This document shows, piece by piece, positions 54,941-63,532 of a DNA stretch of 64,000 nucleotides (position 1 is the stretch's first letter; every line of letters begins with the position of its first letter). Origin of the DNA: Saprospiraceae bacterium (GTDB lineage Bacteria; Bacteroidota; Bacteroidia; Chitinophagales; Saprospiraceae); assembly GCA_016714985.1 (NCBI GenBank), contig JADKBS010000007.1, forward strand, positions 283,715 to 347,714, written 5' to 3'. The notes beneath the pieces were generated by a model. The model saw nothing but the letters and a program-made list of their open reading frames with translations, was not told the origin of the DNA and ran no database searches. Both the position numbers and the translations under genes were made by a program.

Positions 54941-55500
54941 GCAAAAAGACAATAGCAAAATTGGGTTTTGCGCTGGAGAAGCGCAAAAAATGGTTCTATG
55001 TACCCATCCTGTTCATGGCGCTATTCGCATTGAGGCTTGTCGTCACACCATTCAATGACTTGTGGAAGAACAATTTTGAAGCGATAGCCATGCTAGCCAT
55101 TTTCATTGCTACTGTGATTCTTGCAATTGGAGAATTGAACAATGACTGGGAAGCCCACTTGCCCAAACGCCTGACGGTCATCTTTACCTTTCAAGGCTTG
55201 CCAGTAATGAAATGTGAAGAAGCATGGTTGGCTGGTGAAAGCGACATCAGACAATGGAGTCAGCAAATTGGAAAGCAAATGAGTGATGGAGAATACCTCG
55301 ACTTTGAGCCATTTGTTGAGCAGAATGAGGAAGTAGTCGAGCGAGGAGAGGTTTTTTTCAAATTATTCATTGCCACTTTCCAATTGACCAAAGTGCCAAA
55401 GAAGTTTGAAAACACTTATCAAGAAGGCTATCCACTTTGGAGATGGGTGAAAGAAGAAAATAACAAGATTGAGCTATCAGTAAAACATAAACAGGCATGA
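54934..55500 (+). CDS. Small two-helix membrane protein embedded in the Cmr operon, function unknown
   Basis: 188 residues. The basic N-terminus (KKTIAK..EKRKK) is followed by two predicted helices, about 20-37 (WFYVPILFMALFALRLVV) and 49-67 (EAIAMLAIFIATVILAIGEL), separated by a short loop. By the positive-inside rule both ends should be cytoplasmic, leaving a ~120-residue soluble domain (residues 70-188; LTVIFTFQGLPVMKCEEAWL, DFEPFVEQNEEVVERGEVFF, YPLWRWVKEE). No family recognised; not CorA and no obvious nuclease or CARF motif. Its ATG overlaps cas6 and its stop overlaps the cmr1 start (ATGA), so it is translated with the complex. Possibly a membrane-associated ancillary effector or regulator. 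Confidence 0.8.
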   Translation: MVGKKTIAKLGFALEKRKKWFYVPILFMALFALRLVVTPFNDLWKNNFEAIAMLAIFIATVILAIGELNNDWEAHLPKRLTVIFTFQGLPVMKCEEAWLAGESDIRQWSQQIGKQMSDGEYLDFEPFVEQNEEVVERGEVFFKLFIATFQLTKVPKKFENTYQEGYPLWRWVKEENNKIELSVKHKQA

Positions 55501-56351
55501 AAACCATTACATTCACTTGTAAGACCATTACACCCATGTTCCTTAATGGAGCGGATGGACAAACACCAGAGCTGCGCCCAAGTTCCATTAAAGGAGTTTT
55601 AAGGTATTGGTAGCGGGCAATGAAAGGGCATCTATCATTGGAGGAATTGAAGAAACAGGAAGGAAAAATCTTCGGAGACAATTCTGGAAGGAGTTGTTTT
55701 ACAATTAGGATTATCAATAAGAATGAGATAACTGGCTTAGAAAAACCAGTCCCACATAAAGGCTATGCTTTACCTGCTTTCAGGCCGGGAAGTACTTTTG
55801 ATGTTGTTTTATCCATTCAGAGTACTCCTGAATTTTCTTTGGAACATTTGGTTGCACTTTTTGAATTAACGGCAATTTTAGGTGGCTTTGGAAAAAGAAG
55901 CCGAAGAGCAATGGGCGGGGTGAAGATTTTGAAAAAATCACTTGACTCTCAGGACGAATCAAATCAAAATGATATTGATACTGCGTATATTCTGAATCTA
56001 ATAAATTTGTTTTCAAGCTACTATCAAAAAAATGAGAACACGATAATTAATACTTATCAAGGTACAATGCAACAGTATCCGTGGATTAAAGAGATTGAAT
56101 TTAGAAAAAAAACAAATAAAAATATTCCAGTTCTTACAAGTAATGTTACTAACCAATTACATGGGAGGCAAGGTTATCCTAATAACCTAGCTCATGCAAA
56201 TGGCCAATCCCGTTTTGCATCTCCAATAATTGTATCTGTATTACATAACGAAGACACACCTATTATTACTACTATGAATACTGTGCCCTTCAATGGTAGT
56301 TTCAAAGCAGATTCTTCCCTTCAAACGGAGTTTAAAAACAATATTTTATGA
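55497..56351 (+). CDS. cmr1: Type III-B RAMP protein Cmr1, interrupted by an in-frame TAG
   Basis: 284 codons. The ATG at 55497 overlaps the previous stop (ATGA). It begins KTITFTCKTITPMFLNGADG then PELRPSSIKGVLRYW, after which codon 39 is TAG (55611-55613), followed in frame by RAMKGHLSLEELKKQEGKIF. Cmr1 proteins have RxWWRA here, so TAG replaces a conserved Trp codon (TGG). The rest is normal, including the glycine-rich AILGGFGKRSRRAMGGVKI. Cmr1 caps the guide RNA 3' side of the complex. As written, the product would be a 38-residue peptide. It overlaps cmr2 by ATGA. Confidence 0.88.
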
Positions 56352-58152
56352 CAAACGAGAATCCTCACCTTTTCCTCTTCTCCGTCGGCCCCGTCCAATC
56401 ATTCATTGCCCAAGCAAGAAAGACGCAGGATTTGTATGCTGGTAGCCGAATCTTGGGCGAATTGATTTATGCCGCTTCCGTAGTAGCAAATCGAAATCAA
56501 ATCGAGTTTGTATTTCCGAAGGAAATCGAAAAAAATGGTTCTATACCCAACCGCTTTTTAGGAAAAATATCGGGCAAGTCTGAATCTGAAATGCAAGACA
56601 TCGGCGACCAAATTGAAAAAGCCGCACAAAAAAGATTTAAAGAATTGGCAGAAAATGCACTTGCTGACGCTAAAGTTGATAGTGTAAATGGTTTTTATTG
56701 CCAAATAGCCAAGCATTTAGAAATCAATTGGCTTTTCCATCCAATCAGCGGTGAAAGCGATGAAGCGTATAGAAGGGCATACAAAGAAATTGAAACACTT
56801 ATGGCTTCGGTCAAAAATGTGAGGGTATTCGAACAGTTTGATTGCAATATGCCAACCTATGGCGAAGCAGGTAGGAAATGTTCATTAGATGGAGAGCGTA
56901 ATGCCTTGTTTTTCGGTGATGGCACAGATGGACGTTATGCATTACAAGGTAAAAAACTGAAAAAAGGTGATGTGCGTATAGCACAAAATGAAGGATTGAG
57001 TGCTGTGAGTTTGACCAAGCGATTTTATGAAAAAAAAGACACTTTCGCATCCACTGCTGAAATAGCTACTATGAACCTTACTTCTGCCAATAAGGGATTT
57101 TCGAAATATACAAGGCATGTCTTGGTGACCATGAATGGGACGCTCAACTATGCTTCAAAGAAAATCTTACCGAAAAATACTTGCAGAAAAATGGATATGA
57201 AGATGTATTAGAAAGAACTGATATAAATTCTCTGCTTACTTGTTGGAAAGAAGTTTTTGAAGGGAAACCGATATCCTCTTATTATGCTCTCGTTGCTTTT
57301 GACGGTGATCAAATGGGGAAAATTTTGAGTGGTGATACTAATTTTTTCAAAGGAAACGACTTGCAAAATTATCAAGGTGAAGTTTCACGCCTACTAACCG
57401 CTTTTGCAAACAATGTTAAGGGATTTTTCAAGAATAAAGATAAAGGGGCCGTTGCCTATTCGGGTGGCGATGACTTTTTAGGGTTTGTGAATTTGGCCGA
57501 ATTGTTCGAAGTCATGCGTTGGCTTCGTACTGAGTTCCATAAGCAAGTGAGTATGGAACTAAGCAAAGCAGGATACTTCAAGGATAATATCGACTTCACT
57601 TTTTCCACAGGGATTGTGATTGCCCACTACAAAACCCCGCTTAGTATCGTGTTGGATAAGGCAAGGGAAATGGAAAAACTTGCTAAATCACCTAAAGGGG
57701 GCGACAGGGATGCTTTTGCTATTAGTGTTCTTAAAAAATCAGGTGAAAGCCACGAGACATTTTTTAGATGGGAGCTTGCCAAAGGTTTGAAATTTTGGAC
57801 AGCTATAGAAAGGTTAGTAGGGTATTTTGAAGAAGGTTATTGTTCAGACACCTTTGTAAGAAATCTTGCTACGGAATTTTCAAGTCTGCAAGATGGAGCA
57901 GGGAATATTACAGATAGCGGCATGGTCAAATTAGAGCTTTCCCGATTGGTAAAAAGATCCATGACTGAAAAGGGAAAGCAAGCAGGCAAAACTGCGGAAA
58001 TCCAAACCACCGTAGAAACATTGATGATCTCCAACAAGAGAAAAGAAGGCAATTTCAAATTGGAATTGCTCACCGAAGCAATCGGCATTGCCCTGTTCTT
58101 GAAAATTAACAGAAAGAAACAACAACCAGAAATAAAAGCCAAAATAGCTTGA
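56348..58152 (+). CDS. cmr2: Type III-B Cas10 subunit Cmr2, GGDD intact, no HD domain, one frameshift
   Basis: About 601 residues once joined. It opens directly with FSVGPVQSFIAQARKTQDLY, so the N-terminal HD nuclease domain of many Cas10 proteins is absent. A zinc-ribbon-like site reads RKCSLDGERNAL, with Asp where a second Cys is usual. The palm domain carries YSGGDDFLG, the cyclic oligoadenylate synthesis motif, followed by a helical C-terminal D4-like domain. The first frame ends at 57211; the second resumes by about 57165 (EKYLQKNGYEDVLERTD). One base is missing between about 57145 and 57170. It should make the second messenger sensed by the CARF protein two genes on. Confidence 0.9.
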
Positions 58153-58153
58153 T

Positions 58154-59242
58154 ATGGAATTGACATTGCAACCATTAGATACATTGTTCTTTAGAGACGG
58201 AAAACCTTTCGCCCGTGGTGATGAAAGCTGGGCTGACGGCAATTTCCCACCTAATCCTTCTGTGATTTACGGCGCTATGCGCACCGCATTAGCTACTGTA
58301 AAAGGCAAGGAAATAACATTTTTGGAGGTACCCAAAAAGTTGGGTGAGAAATTTTTTCAGATTAAAGGCATTTACTACAACTGCGGCAATGTCAATTACC
58401 TCCCATTGCCACTTGATTTAGTGGAATACAAAACTGATGCAGAGGGCATTGAAGCACAGCAAAGGCACAAAGTCAATTTACTTCATTTGGGCCATGTAAA
58501 ATCTATTCTTTCTGAGAAGAAGTCTTTCTTAAAATACCTATTGCATCCCGAAGAATTTCAACAGGCGGAAAATTTAGATGGAGGACTTATTTCTGAGTCT
58601 CAATTAAGCGCATATTTGGCTGGGACTATCAGCATCATAGATGATGCTTATAAATTAGGGGATTTTATTAAATCTGAACCAAAGGTTGGCATTGGGCGAA
58701 ACGACGCCACTCGCAGCGCCGAGGAGGGTTTGTTGTACAGGGTGGATACCAAACGGTTGGACAAAATCGAAATGCGGATTATCACAAGTGATGCTGAATA
58801 TTCAACGGATAACGTCAATCGCTCTGTCGTACATCTCGGTGGAGAAACCAAACTCATTCAAATTAAGAAAGTAGGTAGGGATACTTTGGAAATCAGGAAA
58901 CCTAACCTTCAAAAAGGGCAATTCAAAATATATCTTTGCACACCAGCATTCTTTACCAAACATGGCTGGAAGCCTGATTTAGAAAGGATAGGCATTCAAG
59001 CAACCTTAGTGGCTGCATGTGTTGGAAAACCTATTTCCATTGGTGGTTACGATATTATCAAAAATGAACCCAAACCTATGCTCAAAGCAGTGCCTGCAGG
59101 TAGTGTCTATTATTATGAAACTGAAGAAGAGCCTGAAAGCATTTTTAATAAGATTCATGGTCAATCCATTTCAGATGTAATGCAAGAGCAAGGATATGGT
59201 GTCGCTTATGTTGGAAATTTTAAACGCCCAGAAAATGACTAG
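58154..59242 (+). CDS. cmr3: Type III-B Cas5-group subunit Cmr3
   Basis: 362 residues, intact. The opening LTLQPLDTLFFRDGKPFARG is a hallmark of Cmr3, as is PNPSVIYGAMRTALA. Other conserved parts are PKVGIGRNDATRSAEEGLLY and the final KPISIGGYDI. Cmr3 pairs with Cmr2 and holds the 5' repeat-derived tag of the guide RNA. The gene starts 1 nt after the cmr2 stop and its last 8 nt overlap the CARF gene, so the operon is tight here. Confidence 0.92.
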   Translation: MELTLQPLDTLFFRDGKPFARGDESWADGNFPPNPSVIYGAMRTALATVKGKEITFLEVPKKLGEKFFQIKGIYYNCGNVNYLPLPLDLVEYKTDAEGIEAQQRHKVNLLHLGHVKSILSEKKSFLKYLLHPEEFQQAENLDGGLISESQLSAYLAGTISIIDDAYKLGDFIKSEPKVGIGRNDATRSAEEGLLYRVDTKRLDKIEMRIITSDAEYSTDNVNRSVVHLGGETKLIQIKKVGRDTLEIRKPNLQKGQFKIYLCTPAFFTKHGWKPDLERIGIQATLVAACVGKPISIGGYDIIKNEPKPMLKAVPAGSVYYYETEEEPESIFNKIHGQSISDVMQEQGYGVAYVGNFKRPEND

Positions 59243-60582
59243 AAGAGTAATTACAACTGTCGGTGTCTCTGTTTTTGCCAATTACATGAAGAAAAAGGTA
59301 AAAGATGATGTCGAATTCAAGGATAAAGGGTATAAGGCAATAGATGACATTTATGGTCGGCTTGAAGATGCAGTGGTTGGTGCAGACGCAAGTGATATAA
59401 AAAAATAATAGTAGACTATTGGTTGGACAAATTCCGGCCGAATGCTTCAGCCGAGATAACCAGTCTACTAAAAATAGCTGAAAACGATAAAATAGAGGTT
59501 CATCTTATTGCTACTGAAACAGCACTTTCGGTGACAGCGTGCGAATTAATAAAGGTTTATCTAGAGTCAGATTTGAACCAAAAAAGGAGCAATTTCATGC
59601 TATTCATTTTGACAAGGAGAAATACGTTGTTAAACACTTGCAAGTGCAAGACGCAGAAAGATTTCAAAATTATGGATTTGTCAATCTTGTTGAACTAATA
59701 GTTGATTTAAAAAAGGGCTGCGACGACACCATATTGAATATCTCCGGTGGGTATAAAGCATTGATACCACCCCTAACCTTAATGGCACAATTGGAAAAAA
59801 TGCCGCTTTTATATCTCTATGAAGACAGTAGTAAACTTATAGAAATAGGTCCTTTGCCAATAAATTTTGATTGGGGTGTTATTGAAGAATTTATCGTGCC
59901 ACTGAACAATGAAAACAAGCGCAAGAATGCAAGAATAGAGGTAATTGAGGAGATGCGTAAAAAGAAATTAATTCAGCAGGATGATTTTAAATTAACCACA
60001 TTGGGTAATTTGACTGCTAAATACTCAAACACAGCAAGCCCTTTTACTGCCACTATTTTTGGTTATTTGATAGAACATAAATTGTTCGAGTGCTTCTTAG
60101 AAGTGTATGGAGCATGTAATGTAGAGCATAGTGTGGAATATGAAGGAAAGGGCGACATAGACATCTTAATCACTCCAAAAGAAAATGAGTTCATCTCAAT
60201 AGAAATAAAGCCGTCCATTTGTCTCAGCGACGAAGACAAAATGAAAGACATTGCCGAAAAACTTGTAGAACGGAGCACAATTGCAATAGAAAAAGGTGAA
60301 AGAGGTTCGGCTGTTGAAACATGGTTGATAGTGTATTCATATACAGCAGAAAAAAAAGAAAAACCCACCTTGCAGGATAATGAGATTAAGTTGTTAAATG
60401 GCATGGCAAAATTGCTTAAAGAAAAACTTAATCCATCAATAGTTTTTCGCTTAAAGCATTTGTACATAGTACAAAATGATTTGAAAAGCGAAAGACACAT
60501 TTATCAGCAATTTATGAAGAGAACTATCAAAGCAAACCAAATCGTTGAACTTTTTAATTCATCAGAGATAAAAAATTCGTAA
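59235..60582 (+). CDS. CARF-domain ancillary effector with PD-(D/E)XK nuclease motif (Card1/Can2-like), two frameshifts
   Basis: About 449 residues when joined. N-terminal CARF of the APE2256 (TIGR02619-type) form: RRVITTVGVSVFANYMKKKV, then LNISGGYKALIPPLTLMAQL and PLLYLYEDSSKLIEIGPLPI. A winged-helix-like linker follows (IEVIEEMRKKKLIQQDDFKL). The C-terminal part has GDIDILITPKENEFISIEIK: Asp, 13 residues, Glu-x-Lys, the PD-(D/E)XK metal site, as in Card1/Can2 nucleases. Frames break at aaaaaaa 59399-59405 (one A missing) and near 59555-59575 (one base missing). Cyclic oligoadenylate from Cmr2 should activate it to cut nucleic acid. The start overlaps cmr3. Confidence 0.82.
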
Positions 60583-60584
60583 TC

Positions 60585-61580
60585 ATGTATAAAAAAATCA
60601 ATCCACTATTTCTCCTTTGCGAGACACCACTCCATGCAGGCAGCGGCGACGACCTGGGCATGGTAGATTTGCCCATCCAACGAGAGCGGCATACGTCCTT
60701 TCCCAAAATCGAAGGCTCTTCACTCAAAGGGGCTTTGCGAGAAGCATTTGAGACTAAAGTAAACTCGAAGGCATTTAATAATTGGGATGATGATGATGTC
60801 AAAATTCATCGGTTCTTCGGCTACGATGACGGCTCGTTGAAGAGCGGCGGCGAAGAAAGCCCAAAGCGGAAACTTGAAGCAATGTTCAAAGACGCAAGTG
60901 AGTATTCAGGTTGCCTCGCCTTCACTGATGCCCGTATTCTATTGTTTCCAGTGAAAAGCATGAAAGGCGTATTTGTATGGATTACGTGCCAGCAGGTTTT
61001 GAACAAGTTTGCCAGCGATTTGGGCATAGCAGGTTGTACTGCATTTTCGAAGCTTAATGCCGCAATTGCAGCAACGAAGGATTTGACCAATGGTGGGTGT
61101 TTGGTATCAGACATTTCAGTTTGCATCAACAAAAATGTCGTTTTGGAAGAGTATGCTTTTGCAGCCACAGCTAAAAATGAATTGAAAGAGTTAGCTACGG
61201 AGTTGGCCGACAATATATTTTCTGATAATTCTCTTTCTTATTGGTGTGGGTTGCTCAAAACAAATCTCGTGGTACTGAGTGACGATGATTTCAGGGACTT
61301 TGTCAATCAATCCACTGAAGTAATAACACGCACCAAAATCAACAATGAGACTGGGACAGTACAGGACGGTGCCCTTTTTACTGAAGAATACCTGCCAACT
61401 GATTCAGTGATGTATTCGCTTGTAATGGCTTCCAAAGAGTACGGCAAAAAAGCAACCGCAACGGATGAGGATGCTATGAGTTTTTTCTCAGATAACCGTC
61501 CACCCATTTTTCAACTTGGCGGCAATGCGACCATTGGAAAAGGTCTTTTGCGAACCTATTTTCTCACTACAAATCATTAA
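60585..61580 (+). CDS. cmr4: Type III-B backbone RAMP subunit Cmr4 (Cas7 family)
   Basis: 331 residues, intact. The opening CETPLHAGSGDDLGMVDLPI and QRERHTSFPKIEGSSLKGAL matches Cmr4 closely. Asp28 (MVDLPIQRE) corresponds to the residue that cleaves target RNA every six nucleotides in characterised Cmr4. The C-terminus has PPIFQLGGNATIGKGLLRTY, the second glycine-rich RAMP loop. Several copies form the helical backbone along the guide. The start is 2 nt after the CARF gene stop. Confidence 0.94.
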   Translation: MYKKINPLFLLCETPLHAGSGDDLGMVDLPIQRERHTSFPKIEGSSLKGALREAFETKVNSKAFNNWDDDDVKIHRFFGYDDGSLKSGGEESPKRKLEAMFKDASEYSGCLAFTDARILLFPVKSMKGVFVWITCQQVLNKFASDLGIAGCTAFSKLNAAIAATKDLTNGGCLVSDISVCINKNVVLEEYAFAATAKNELKELATELADNIFSDNSLSYWCGLLKTNLVVLSDDDFRDFVNQSTEVITRTKINNETGTVQDGALFTEEYLPTDSVMYSLVMASKEYGKKATATDEDAMSFFSDNRPPIFQLGGNATIGKGLLRTYFLTTNH

Positions 61581-61585
61581 TAATT

Positions 61586-61981
61586 ATGGAACCTAATACC
61601 AGGCAACAACTCGAACAAGGTAGGGCGAATACTGCCTATATGAGAGTCATGGAGTTCAAAGATAGTAACCCGGGCAAATCTACTTTGGACGAATACAAAT
61701 CTTACTCAAAGAAGTTTCCGATGATGGTCAAGACTAATGGGCTTGGCTCAGCACTAGCTTTTATTAAATCCAAACAAAAAAGAGCTTACAACCGGATTTA
61801 TGAGGACTTGACTGAATGGTTGGCAAAAGACAACAAAAAAATAGTTGACCTGTCCAGTGGAACCCTACTTGAAATAGTAGTCAGCATGGACGATTCGGCC
61901 AACTACCGTTCACTCACCAATGAAGTGTTGGCTTACATGAATTGGCATCGCCGTTTTACGGAAGCCTTATTGGAAAAATAA
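61586..61981 (+). CDS. cmr5: Type III-B small subunit Cmr5
   Basis: 131 residues, intact; normal Cmr5 length and an all-helical composition. The Cmr5-like blocks are RANTAYMRVMEFK, KKFPMMVKTNGLGSALAFIK and the ending YRSLTNEVLAYMNWHRRFTE. Cmr5 lines the inside of the backbone opposite Cmr4. It lies 5 nt after cmr4 and 14 nt before cmr6. Confidence 0.92.
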   Translation: MEPNTRQQLEQGRANTAYMRVMEFKDSNPGKSTLDEYKSYSKKFPMMVKTNGLGSALAFIKSKQKRAYNRIYEDLTEWLAKDNKKIVDLSSGTLLEIVVSMDDSANYRSLTNEVLAYMNWHRRFTEALLEK

Positions 61982-61995
61982 AAACAAAAAATGCC

Positions 61996-63329
61996 ATGCC
62001 AAAAGGAATATTAAAACTTTCCAAGTCAAATAAAGGCAAAATCATCGTTGCGTTGGATAGACTCAACGGCAAGCCTCCTATGCCCCTTTCTAATGTGTCT
62101 TTTAGCAATTTAGACCACAATGAAAAGGAATGTGAGTATGAAATGGTAGGCGGAATAATTACTAAAATTGAGGTGGAAGGGGTAGTTGTTCATGGTGGTA
62201 AGTCTGCTCCCGCTCCTTCAAATACAACGTCAGCAAAAGGTCAATCAAATCATTCAACCAGTCACCCTGTATATGATTTCTGGGATTCTCTGGACATCCA
62301 ACAAACGCAATTACCAAATGCAGTAAGACGGTTGGGTAATTTTGACATTGATAATTTTGCCCTGAAATACCAAAAAGCTGCCCGGTACATCGGTGATGCT
62401 CCAGGCAAAAACAAGTTCTTCTTTTTTAAAATGATTATCGGGAATATAGAGATGGTCGCCTTCCAACGGGGGATAAATTCTTCATTCGGCCTAATTATGG
62501 CTCCCTAAATTTTGTAGGTATCGGAAAAAGACAAGAGGCCCAAGTAAAATCACTTTTTCCTGACAATAAATCCGAAATCATAAAAATCAATCCCGATTGG
62601 CGATTGATATGCGGCTTGAGTGGAGGAATTTACGAAACCAATATGACACTGCACCATGTGTATGGTGCACCATATATTCCTGCAAGCAGCATAAAGGGTG
62701 TAGTGCGTAGTTGGGCCATCACCAAAGTATTTGGTGAAAATACACCGGATGAAGAGAAAGATTATCCAATGGTAAATGCTGAATATCGTGCCTTGAAAAC
62801 CAGTGAATTGTTCTGTGTTCTTTTTGGTGCTACTGAAAGCATTGAACGAGTATTGTTCAAAAACGGAAAACCTGAAAAGAAGAAGGACAAAAATGGAAAA
62901 GAAACAAGCGAATACTTAACCGATAAAAAAGAAAAGTGTGCTCTTGGTATGGAAAGGCAAGGAAAGGTAGTTTTTTTTGAAGGGTTGCCGATTGTGCCAC
63001 CCCATCTGATGCCTGATGTGATTAATGTACATTATCAAGATTGGTATAAAGAAAAAGATTATAGCCCGCCAACCGATTTCTTGAAAGTCGTTCCTGTCAT
63101 GTTTTTGACCGTTACATCAGAAAGTCAATTCCAAACGGCTGTAGCGTCTCATGACACAAATCCAATAAAAAAATGGGATGGATTTGAATTACTTGCTAAA
63201 CCTGTGGGCTTGAGCGGGGATGCAACGATGGTCGAAATGGCTAAAAAATGGCTTGACCTTGCCCTCTCCGAACACGGCATCGGCGCCAAAACCGCCGTAG
63301 GTTATGGCTACATGCAAAAAATGAAATAA
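61996..63329 (+). CDS. cmr6: Type III-B RAMP subunit Cmr6, one frameshift
   Basis: About 445 residues when joined. ATG at 61996 (MPKGILKL); a longer frame from 61942 would run back into cmr5. The first frame ends at 62508 after KNKFFFFK; the next frame reads NDYREYRDGRLPTGDKFFIR and on through LSGGIYETNMTLHHVYGAPY, IPASSIKGVVRSW, and the ending GIGAKTAVGYGYMQKMK. One A is missing from aaaa at 62428-62431. Both RAMP signatures are present. Cmr6 sits next to Cmr1 at the 3' side of the complex. Last gene of the operon, followed by two hairpins. Confidence 0.9.
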
Positions 63330-63331
63330 CC

Positions 63332-63358
63332 GTAGCACGGACTACCAGTCCATGCTAC
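63332..63358. repeat. Palindromic element directly after cmr6
   Basis: gtagca-c-ggact / agtcc-a-tgctac, a 12-bp stem with one mismatch and loop acc, starting 3 nt past the cmr6 stop. Its form resembles REP-like palindromes; it could stabilise or end the mRNA. Confidence 0.7.
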
Positions 63359-63404
63359 ACCCCCGTTCCTTGACATCACGGGCTTCTAAACCATTCTTCC
63401 CCCC

Positions 63405-63444
63405 AGCCCTGCCCTCCCGATGCGTTCGTCGGGAGGGCAGGGCT
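63405..63444. terminator. 16-bp perfect hairpin downstream of cmr6
   Basis: agccctgccctcccga / tcgggagggcagggct (63405-63420 and 63429-63444) around tgcgttcg. Very GC-rich and without a T-run, so either a factor-dependent transcript end or a palindromic repeat. It separates the Cmr operon from the opposing gene. Confidence 0.65.
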
Positions 63445-63499
63445 ATTCATGGGGTCATGTGCAAAAAAAATCCCCGACAAGCAAACGCACCCGCCGGGG

Positions 63500-63532
63500 A
63501 AATCGTAAATCGTAAATCGTAAATCGTAAATC
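63500..63532. repeat. aaatcgt heptanucleotide repeat
   Basis: Four exact 7-bp units of aaatcgt plus aaatc, ending on the stop codon of the right-edge gene. Confidence 0.85.

Noticed and set aside
37129..55613. UAG recoded as a sense codon in this organism
   Set aside because: Several intact genes end in TAG (22237, 23900, sdhB, cmr3), and other breaks in the same region are indels, so recoding does not explain the pattern.
46951..62431. Programmed ribosomal frameshifting in sdhA, cmr2, cmr6 and the CARF gene
   Set aside because: Directions differ (plus one in sdhA, minus one in others), no shared slippery site and no family precedent in sdhA; sequence error or decay is simpler.
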